From: Methanocaldococcus bathoardescens | Lineage (GTDB): Archaea; AGJL01; Methanococci; Methanococcales; Methanocaldococcaceae | Length of the DNA: 64,000 bases | Reading direction: 5' to 3' | Assembly: GCF_000739065.1 (NCBI RefSeq) | Contig: NZ_CP009149.1 | Coordinates: forward strand, 682,001 to 746,000 | Part shown: in pieces, positions 58,374 to 64,000 of the stretch | Numbering within the stretch: the first letter of the stretch is position 1 | How the letters are laid out: each line of letters opens with the position of its first letter | The notes under the pieces: model-generated | The model's input: the letters and a program-made list of their open reading frames with translations, nothing else | The model's database searches: none | What the model was told of the DNA's origin: nothing | Made by a program: the position numbers and the translations under genes

Positions 58374-59817
58374 TTTAATAAAAAATGCCAATGAATTTTT
58401 GGATTCTTTAAATGGGATTAACAACAAATTAAAAGAGATAGTCGATAAGATAAAAAATAAAACTATCGATAAAACTGAATTATCTAATATTATATCAACC
58501 TTAGAAAAAAATTTAGAGATTTTGCAAGATTTGAAATCAAAAATGGAGTTTTTAGAATTTGATTCCCCATACAAGAACGTTGGAAAGTTAAAAGGTAGCT
58601 ATGATAGTGAGGGATTACAAGAAATAGCAAGTTACAGCACATATCTAAGAAGGATAGCCAGTGAAAAGAAAGGGATATTAGAGAGAGTTAGACATGCCTT
58701 AGTTGCTCATAAAATTGCTTTAGCTCACTTAACTGAAGATATTGGTAATATAAATTTACCACCAAACCTACCATTAGATGGTTCATACAAAAAGATAATG
58801 TTTGAATTCCCGCCATATTTAGTCACAACCTACAAAGAATTTTTAGACATCTTAGAACCGAAAGGTAGAGGAATTTTAACCTCATATACGGTCTCACTCA
58901 TAGTAATTGATAAGGGAAAGAGAGAATTTAAGAGAGTTAAAGTTGAAGATAAAAATTATGAGAAATATATTAAAGAGAAGTTTGGAAATGCAATAATTAC
59001 ATCAATAAAAAGAAATTTCTCAAAGAATAAAATTATTGATGACCAGTATGTTAGAAGGGTTTTAGCTATTGGCTATCTAAATGCTTACAAAGATGAAATT
59101 GAAAGAGCCATAAATGAAAAGATTGATAAGTTGCTTAATGAAGAAGAGAAAAAATACCTCAATAAATATTTAGAGCTCTGCTTATTATTTAGAGAAGAAG
59201 CAGATATAAGTGGAGGAATATTGGATGTTAGGTGTATGGAAGAAAGAAAATTGAAAGAGCTTGAACTTAAAGAGATTTTGGAAAAAGAGGGATTATATAA
59301 AGATGGAGAACCAATTGAACTATTAAAAAAAGCCATTAAAATTAAAAATGAGTTATCTAAGGAAATATCAAAAGATATTTTAATAAAAAAATTCTCTGAG
59401 GATGTGTTTAAATTTTATCTCTATAAAACTCCAGATGAAAGAGCAAGAAGTAATTTATTCCCATCTATCATGATAACTCCACAGAAAGGATTTTTATCTT
59501 GGATGAAAGTTGAGGGAGTTGATTGCATAAATGTCTTAGATTTAAAATTTAAATTAGAAGAAGAGCTTCCAAAATATCAGATTCCTTTAAAGAATATTGG
59601 AGGAGTTGCTTTATACTTAATTCATGATTGGAAAACTGTGGAGAAATTCAACTTTAACAAAAAAGATATTGAAGATTTATTGAAAAAAATTGCTTTAATA
59701 GAACCAATAAAAGAAATTTTAAAGGATAAAAATGTAGATATCAGCAAGTTAGAGAAGTTTGGTAAAGTTAAAAAAGAGAAAACTAAGAAGTTTTTGGATT
59801 TACTGAGTGGATTGTAA
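58357..59817 (+). CDS. DUF530 family protein
   Basis: This 486-residue protein matches DUF530, which as far as I know is confined to methanogens and relatives. The first 60 residues are a coiled coil (NKTIDKTELSNIISTLEKNL). The middle has MFEFPPYLVTTYKEFLDILE and a four-cysteine-poor helical core. The C-terminus has FPSIMITPQKGFLSWMKVEG. It overlaps cca by 17 bp, so translation is coupled and a tRNA-related role is a reasonable guess. No catalytic motif is recognised. Confidence 0.75.
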   Translation: MENTSNLIKNANEFLDSLNGINNKLKEIVDKIKNKTIDKTELSNIISTLEKNLEILQDLKSKMEFLEFDSPYKNVGKLKGSYDSEGLQEIASYSTYLRRIASEKKGILERVRHALVAHKIALAHLTEDIGNINLPPNLPLDGSYKKIMFEFPPYLVTTYKEFLDILEPKGRGILTSYTVSLIVIDKGKREFKRVKVEDKNYEKYIKEKFGNAIITSIKRNFSKNKIIDDQYVRRVLAIGYLNAYKDEIERAINEKIDKLLNEEEKKYLNKYLELCLLFREEADISGGILDVRCMEERKLKELELKEILEKEGLYKDGEPIELLKKAIKIKNELSKEISKDILIKKFSEDVFKFYLYKTPDERARSNLFPSIMITPQKGFLSWMKVEGVDCINVLDLKFKLEEELPKYQIPLKNIGGVALYLIHDWKTVEKFNFNKKDIEDLLKKIALIEPIKEILKDKNVDISKLEKFGKVKKEKTKKFLDLLSGL

Positions 59818-59825
59818 ATTTAGAT

Positions 59826-59900
59826 TGGACATTAATTGGGGCTGAAAGCCCCAACTTAATAGACGAGTTTTGATGAAACTTTTTCTAAAAGTTTCATTGT
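59826..59900. repeat. Right copy of the inverted repeat flanking the CCA operon
   Basis: It contains the hairpin TTGGGGCT-GAA-AGCCCCAA (59836-59854), then TTAATAGACGAGTTTTGATG and the palindrome AAACTTTTTCTAAAAGTTTC. The left copy (56704-57016, inverted) has the same parts but with PE8 and the hairpin array inserted. The repeat reaches into the last codon and stop of pyrE (59894-59896). Confidence 0.88.
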
Positions 59901-60415
59901 AATTCTTTAACTGTAACTAATGGGATTAGTTCAACATTCTCTTTTTGTAAGTTTTCCTTAGCCCCTTCTAACCTATCAACAACAACAAAAACTCTATCAA
60001 CAATTCCACCATTTTCCCTAATCTCATTAACTGCTTTCAACACACTTCCCCCAGTTGTTGTAACATCCTCTACAATAACTACCTTATCCCCTTCTTTTAA
60101 TTCCCCTTCTATTTTATTTTTAGTTCCATAATCTTTTGGTTTTTTTCTAACAATTAATAATGGCTTTTGTGCTATAATTGAAACAGCAGTTGCTATAGGG
60201 ACAGAGCCGAGCTCAACACCAGCAACTTTTACATCTTCATCTTTTATTTGCTCAGCAATCATCTCTCCAACTAACTTTAAAATCTCTGGGTTTGTTGTAG
60301 CTTTCTTTATATCTATATAGTAGTTGCTCTTTTTACCAGAAGCTAAAATAAATTCCCCGAATTTTATGCATCCAACATCTTTAAGTAGTTCTATTAATTT
60401 AGATTTTTTATCCAT
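59894..60415 (-). CDS. pyrE: Orotate phosphoribosyltransferase
   Basis: The 173-residue enzyme has the PRPP-binding motif KVVIVEDVTTTGGSVLKAV (about 110-128) and the N-terminal ASGKKSNYYIDIKKATTNPE typical of PyrE. It joins orotate to PRPP to make OMP in pyrimidine synthesis. The ATG at 60415 follows GGTGATATTT. The stop codon TGA lies inside the repeat described at 59826-59900. Confidence 0.93.
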   Translation of the reverse strand: MDKKSKLIELLKDVGCIKFGEFILASGKKSNYYIDIKKATTNPEILKLVGEMIAEQIKDEDVKVAGVELGSVPIATAVSIIAQKPLLIVRKKPKDYGTKNKIEGELKEGDKVVIVEDVTTTGGSVLKAVNEIRENGGIVDRVFVVVDRLEGAKENLQKENVELIPLVTVKELQ

Positions 60416-60544
60416 AAATATCACCAAAATTTTATAGTTTGTTCTTTAATTTTTGTTTATTTGTTTAATTCTTTTAAAAAAGTTTCTACAATTTTTAAAA
60501 TTAAATACTCAACAACCTAAAACAAAAAAAGATTGTTAAGAAAT

Positions 60545-61630
60545 TTATGAAATAATCTTATCAATCATATCTAACTGTAAAGCCATTTTTATCTCTCTTG
60601 CTATTCTCTGCCCCATACTCAATGGCTCACCATTGTATAAGAAAGAGTATGGACTACCATTCATAAAGCTGTTTGTTCCACCATCAACTCTTGCACTCAT
60701 TTCAAACACTACCAACTCAAGATTCTCATTACACAAGCTCTGTAAGCAGAAAGGCCCAATCATTCCTGGAGGGACAAGCTCTTTAGCCTTAGCAACTAAC
60801 TTATCTCCCATCTCAAAGACTTGTGGCAATAAACTCTCTCTAATAACAACTGGAATATTTCCTGTAATAACATAGCTTGGGTTTATATCCATCTCTAATT
60901 GGTCTTTTGCTGGAATTCTAACTAAACCATCTATATTACTTTCATATCTCTTATCCATTCCTAATAACTCAACTTCATCTTTTAGTGGAGAGTAGAAATA
61001 ATGGATACAGAAGTTAGTTCCAACAACATACTCTTCTATGTGTGCGTTGACTATGTCTTCATCAGTTAATATTCCTCTCTTTTTTAAATCCTCTGCCTTT
61101 TTGTAAAATTCTTCTGTTGATGAAGCTACGAAATAACCTCTTCCACCTCTTGCCCCTGGGAATTTAACTATAACTGTCCCATCAATATCTTCTGGACTTT
61201 CATACTTCTTAGGAACTCTTATTCCTGCCTCTCTCAATAATTTTCCTTCTAAGCTTCTCTCTGATTCCCATCTTAATATCCTTCTATTCCCAAACATTGG
61301 GACTAAAAAATTATTTTCCACATTGTCTAAACCACAGTAAGCTATAAAAGAGCCATGTGGAACAACTATAGCATTTAACTCTCTCAACTTTTCCTGAATC
61401 TCTTCATTTTTTATGTCAGAAAAGTTATCAACATATATAAATTTATCAGCAACTTTAAATCTCTTGTATGGAACATCTCTTCCCTTCATTGTTATACATA
61501 CAGTAGAAAAGCCCTCTAACTTCGCCCCTTTTAAAATGTGTAAAGATGTATGGCTTCCTAAGGTTGCTATTGTTATTTCATCTTTGTTGTATTTATCAAA
61601 AATCTCTAAAATCTCATCTTTTGAAATCAT
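60545..61630 (-). CDS. purP: Formate-dependent FAICAR synthetase
   Basis: The 361-residue protein has an ATP-grasp fold: IVKFPGARGGRGYFVAS (about residue 151), AHIEEYVVGTNFCIHYFYSP and VVFEMSARVDGGTNSFMNG with the metal-binding Glu. PurP uses formate and ATP to formylate AICAR to FAICAR in archaeal purine synthesis. The sequence is very close to the studied M. jannaschii enzyme as I remember it. ATG 61630 follows GGTGAAATAA. It diverges from rnhB. Confidence 0.93.
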   Translation of the reverse strand: MISKDEILEIFDKYNKDEITIATLGSHTSLHILKGAKLEGFSTVCITMKGRDVPYKRFKVADKFIYVDNFSDIKNEEIQEKLRELNAIVVPHGSFIAYCGLDNVENNFLVPMFGNRRILRWESERSLEGKLLREAGIRVPKKYESPEDIDGTVIVKFPGARGGRGYFVASSTEEFYKKAEDLKKRGILTDEDIVNAHIEEYVVGTNFCIHYFYSPLKDEVELLGMDKRYESNIDGLVRIPAKDQLEMDINPSYVITGNIPVVIRESLLPQVFEMGDKLVAKAKELVPPGMIGPFCLQSLCNENLELVVFEMSARVDGGTNSFMNGSPYSFLYNGEPLSMGQRIAREIKMALQLDMIDKIIS

Positions 61631-61713
61631 TTATTTCACCTAACTAAGTTTTTATGGTATTAGTAATTTTTTTAAAAAAGCATATAAAATGCTTACTGCT
61701 TAAACTAAGTAGA

Positions 61714-61722
61714 AATTATTAT
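61714..61722 (+). promoter_or_regulatory. Probable TATA box for rnhB
   Basis: ATTATATAG in the 142-bp gap between divergent purP and rnhB is about 50 bp upstream of the rnhB ATG, which is preceded by GAGGTGCAATT. Confidence 0.4.
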
Positions 61723-61772
61723 ATAGAGATAAACCTATGGGCAGAAATATGCTTCCTACTTGAGGTGCAATT

Positions 61773-62465
61773 ATGATAATTATTGGTATTGATGAAGCTG
61801 GCAGAGGGCCTGTTTTAGGCCCAATGGTTGTTTGTGCTTATGCTATTGAAAAAGATAAAGAAGATGAATTAAAAAAATTGGGAGTTAGAGATAGTAAGGA
61901 GCTAACTAAAAATAAAAGAGCTTATTTAAAAAAGTTACTTGAAGATTTAGGATATGTAGAGAAATTAATTTTAGAGGCAAAGAAAATAAATGAGTTAATG
62001 AACTCTATCAACTTAAACGAGATTGAAATTAACGCCTTCTCTGAAGTTGCTAAAAATTTAATAGAAAAATTAGATATAAAAGATGAAGAGGTTGAGGTTT
62101 ATTTGGATGCATGTAGCACAAATACTAAAAAATTTGAAGATAGCTTTAAAGAAAGGATAAGAGACATAATTAAAGAAAGAAATTTAAATGTTAAAATTAT
62201 AGCTGAACATAAGGCAGATGCTAAGTATCCTATTGTTTCAGCATCATCCATTATTGCAAAGGCAGAGAGGGATGAGATAATAGATAACTACAAAAAAATT
62301 TATGGAGAGATAGGAAGTGGTTATCCATCAGACCCAAAAACTATAAAATTTCTCGAAGATTACTTTAAAAAGCATAAAAAACTTCCTGATATTGCAAGAA
62401 TCCACTGGAAAACATGTCAAAGAGTTTTGAGCAAATTAAAACAAACAAAACTAATAATAGAGTGA
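61773..62465 (+). CDS. rnhB: Ribonuclease HII
   Basis: The 230-residue enzyme starts IIIGIDEAGRGPVLGPMVV, with the catalytic Asp-Glu pair. The third Asp is in VYLDACSTN (about residue 112), and EHKADAKYPIVSASSIIAKA is the other family signature. It cuts RNA in RNA-DNA hybrids and removes misincorporated ribonucleotides and primers. TrmI starts 4 bp after its stop codon, so the two are cotranscribed. Confidence 0.94.
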   Translation: MIIIGIDEAGRGPVLGPMVVCAYAIEKDKEDELKKLGVRDSKELTKNKRAYLKKLLEDLGYVEKLILEAKKINELMNSINLNEIEINAFSEVAKNLIEKLDIKDEEVEVYLDACSTNTKKFEDSFKERIRDIIKERNLNVKIIAEHKADAKYPIVSASSIIAKAERDEIIDNYKKIYGEIGSGYPSDPKTIKFLEDYFKKHKKLPDIARIHWKTCQRVLSKLKQTKLIIE

Positions 62466-62469
62466 TATT

Positions 62470-63324
62470 ATGTTTGCTTATAAATTATTAGTGGACGAGA
62501 GAGGGAAGAGGTATTTATTAAAAAAGAACGTTGAGAAGTTTGGAACAGATTTGGGAATTGTAGATATGAAAGATGTTGAGGAAGGAACAATATTGAAATC
62601 CCATAAAGGGCATACATTCTATTTGGTTGAGCCAACAATGTTTGATATCTTAAAGAGAATGAAGAGAACAGTAACTACTTTATTACCAAAAGATATTGGG
62701 TTTATTATAGCAAGAGCTGGAATTAGAGAGGGAGAGACAGTAGTTGAAGCTGGAACTGGTTCAGGAGCTTTAACTATGTATTTATCAAATGCTGTTGGTA
62801 AAACAGGGAAAGTTATAACCTATGATATAAGACCAGAATTTGCCAAAGTTGCAAGAAAGAATTTGTTGAGAGTAGGAGCTATTAGAAAAGGGCAGAAGAT
62901 TATTGGATTGGATGAAGAGTTTGATGATGAAGATGAAATTGAGGTTGAAGATGGGCTTTTCAATGTTATCCAAAAAATTGGTGATGTTAGGGAGAAGATA
63001 GATGAGAAAGATGTTGATGTAATTGTTTTAGATTTACCTGACCCATGGAATGTTGTAGAGAATGCAAAAAAGGCATTGAATAAAAAAAGAGGAAGGATAG
63101 TTACTTATCTTCCATACATAGAGCAGGTTAAAAAAACTGTAGAGAAGCTTAAAGAGGAGGGGTTTTGGGATATACACACTTATGAAATTATTGAGAGGGA
63201 AATTGAGATTTCTGAGAAAGGTGTTAGACCATCAACAAGGATGATTGGGCATACTGGATATATAACAGTTGCGAGAGTTCCACCTGAACCAATTAATGAA
63301 AATGAAGAAGAGAAGGAAGAATAA
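62470..63324 (+). CDS. trmI: tRNA (adenine-58-N1)-methyltransferase, TrmI type
   Basis: The 284-residue protein has the SAM-binding motif VVEAGTGSGALTMYLSNAVG (about 95-114), the acidic VITYDIRPEFAKVARKN and the catalytic-type VIVLDLPDPWNVVE. N-terminal beta-rich residues 1-70 are typical of TrmI. It methylates A57/A58 in the T-loop of tRNAs. An acidic insertion (DEEFDDEDEIEVEDG) sits mid-domain. The acidic tail (NEEEKEE) is repeated, diverged, at 63390-63458 after a hairpin block. Confidence 0.9.
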   Translation: MFAYKLLVDERGKRYLLKKNVEKFGTDLGIVDMKDVEEGTILKSHKGHTFYLVEPTMFDILKRMKRTVTTLLPKDIGFIIARAGIREGETVVEAGTGSGALTMYLSNAVGKTGKVITYDIRPEFAKVARKNLLRVGAIRKGQKIIGLDEEFDDEDEIEVEDGLFNVIQKIGDVREKIDEKDVDVIVLDLPDPWNVVENAKKALNKKRGRIVTYLPYIEQVKKTVEKLKEEGFWDIHTYEIIEREIEISEKGVRPSTRMIGHTGYITVARVPPEPINENEEEKEE

Positions 63325-63389
63325 ACAAATTTACACCTCCGCCGTAGGCGGAGGTGTTATGGGTATCCCAATAGGGGTTTCCCCTATGG
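63325..63389. repeat. GC-rich double hairpin block after trmI
   Basis: ACACCTCCGCC-GTA-GGCGGAGGTGT (63333-63357) is a perfect 11-bp stem, and ATAGGGG-TTT-CCCCTAT (63371-63387) a 7-bp stem, both with 3-base loops. They are much richer in GC than their surroundings. Three-base loops are shared with the central hairpins of PE2 and PE7. It could be a mobile unit, a terminator or a small RNA. Confidence 0.75.
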
Positions 63390-63458
63390 ACTGGCTATAT
63401 AACAGTTGCAAGAGTCCCACCTGAACCAATTGATAAAGAAGAAGAGAAAGAAAAATAA
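63390..63458 (+). pseudogene. Duplicated 3' tail of trmI
   Basis: From ACTGGCTATATAACAGTTGC the sequence repeats the end of trmI with about 85% identity. It would encode GYITVARVPPEPIDKEEEKE and then stop, against GYITVARVPPEPINENEEEK in the true gene. It has no start codon and lies 66 bp after the trmI stop, separated by the hairpin block. Confidence 0.85.
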
Positions 63459-63477
63459 AACTTTAAAAAGAATAAGA

Positions 63478-64000
63478 TTAACCAATAATTCTTACATTAG
63501 TTGCTTTTATAATTGCATAAACACCATCTCCCTCTTTTATATCTAAACTGTATAATGCGTTTGGTGTTAAAATACATCTTAACTTAATTCCATCCATATC
63601 TAAAATTAAATACATTAAATTACCCATTTTTTTAATTTCTTTAACTTTACATTTAAATTCATTCCTTGTAGAGGTTTCTATCGGATTTTTTGAGATAATT
63701 ATATCCTCAGGTCTTATAGATAATCTCACTTTACCTTTTCCATCATCAACACTTAATAAAATGCAATTCCCAACTTTTACTTTTGTTAATCCATTTTCTT
63801 TGCCTAAAATCTCTCCTTCTAAGACATTAGTTCCAACAAAATCAGCAACGAAATTTATAGAAGGTTTGTAAAATACATCATTAACACTTCCCTCTTGTAG
63901 AATTCTTCCATTTTTCATAACTACAATCCTATTTGCCAAACCCCAAACATCATCAAAATCATGAGTTACATGTAAGACGGTTGTTTCATACTCATTTATA
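63478..64000 (-). CDS. Molybdate/tungstate ABC transporter ATPase, C-terminal part
   Basis: The frame is open to the window end; the visible 173 residues start within the ATPase domain at VLHVTHDFDDVWGLANRIVV (the His-switch region). They continue with MKNGRILQEGSVNDVFYKPS and a C-terminal TOBE/Mop-type oxyanion-binding domain (CKVKEIKKMGNLMYLILDMD and VYAIIKATNVRIIG). That domain marks importers of molybdate or tungstate. Tungstate fits the tungsten enzyme genes at the window start. It converges with trmI. The Walker motifs are outside the window. Confidence 0.85.
   Translation of the reverse strand, partial: INEYETTVLHVTHDFDDVWGLANRIVVMKNGRILQEGSVNDVFYKPSINFVADFVGTNVLEGEILGKENGLTKVKVGNCILLSVDDGKGKVRLSIRPEDIIISKNPIETSTRNEFKCKVKEIKKMGNLMYLILDMDGIKLRCILTPNALYSLDIKEGDGVYAIIKATNVRIIG

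Overview
This window looks like chromosome from a hyperthermophilic methanogen of the genus Methanocaldococcus, closely related to M. jannaschii but not obviously identical to it. The evidence is very AT-rich DNA, GGTGA-type ribosome binding sites, TTTATATA promoters, and genes for tungsten formylmethanofuran dehydrogenase, ComB, CobY, CbiG, PurP, RNase P p30, a Kae1-Bud32 fusion, Hel308 and a 903-residue Cdc48. From memory, the order from about 1 to 60.4 kb follows M. jannaschii MJ1169 down to MJ1109 in reverse. PurP, RNase HII and TrmI (remembered as MJ0136, MJ0135 and MJ0134) come next, so a rearrangement junction probably lies just after pyrE.

Layout. 1-2.45 kb: fwd operon (minus strand) with an HTH-ferredoxin protein in front. 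2.6-4.05 kb: a large HTH regulator and a membrane protein. 4.1-5.5 kb: a complete insertion sequence sitting in a small antitoxin-like gene. 5.5-12.0 kb: metallo-beta-lactamase hydrolase, phosphoesterase, cell-surface protein, GatA, RPA and a tRNA thiolase. 12.1-14.2 kb: a tnpB gene split by an IS6-type element. 14.2-23.5 kb: zinc-ribbon protein, Cdc48, radical-SAM YgiQ, HD hydrolase, TPR protein, DUF99, Nudix and TFS. 23.5-33.8 kb: membrane pentapeptide protein, GAPDH, BofA-like, CbiG, Get3, DUF116, ComB, Rnp3, a large unknown membrane protein, a lipoprotein and a lipid-kinase-like protein. 33.7-45.2 kb: Elp3, MoaC, ScpA, UbiD, UPF0058, GMP synthase, Kae1-Bud32, SufT-like, TatD-like, HflX, IS6 remnant and DUF364. 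45.3-60.4 kb: Hel308, methyltransferase, HTH regulator, DapF, PRC-barrel, CobY, AsnB, second pentapeptide protein, BtpA, GT4, CCA enzyme, DUF530 and PyrE. 60.5-64 kb: PurP, RNase HII, TrmI and a molybdate/tungstate ABC ATPase running off the end. I saw no rRNA, tRNA or CRISPR array.

The most unusual content is between the genes. At least eight palindromic elements (called PE1-PE8 here), mostly about 100 bp, share one plan: outer inverted repeats of 15-18 bp, a central hairpin, and in several copies a CCTTAATAAA core. Their arm sequences differ from copy to copy while staying complementary. One is nested inside another, one supplies the last codons and stop of the RPA gene, and one has its empty site preserved 2.9 kb away in an inverted repeat. 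Beside that last one is a run of seven small hairpins inserted into a short repeat whose uninserted form also survives. Together these suggest an active family of small structured elements, possibly non-autonomous transposons or transcribed hairpins, with no obvious autonomous partner here.

Mobile DNA is otherwise layered. The insertion sequence at 4.2 kb encodes its DDE transposase in two frames joined at an A_AAA_AAG slippery site. The IS6-type element at 12.4 kb can be removed in silico to restore a complete 449-residue TnpB with its RuvC residues and zinc finger. Two host genes (TPR and GT4) carry single-base frameshifts that could be real or sequencing errors.
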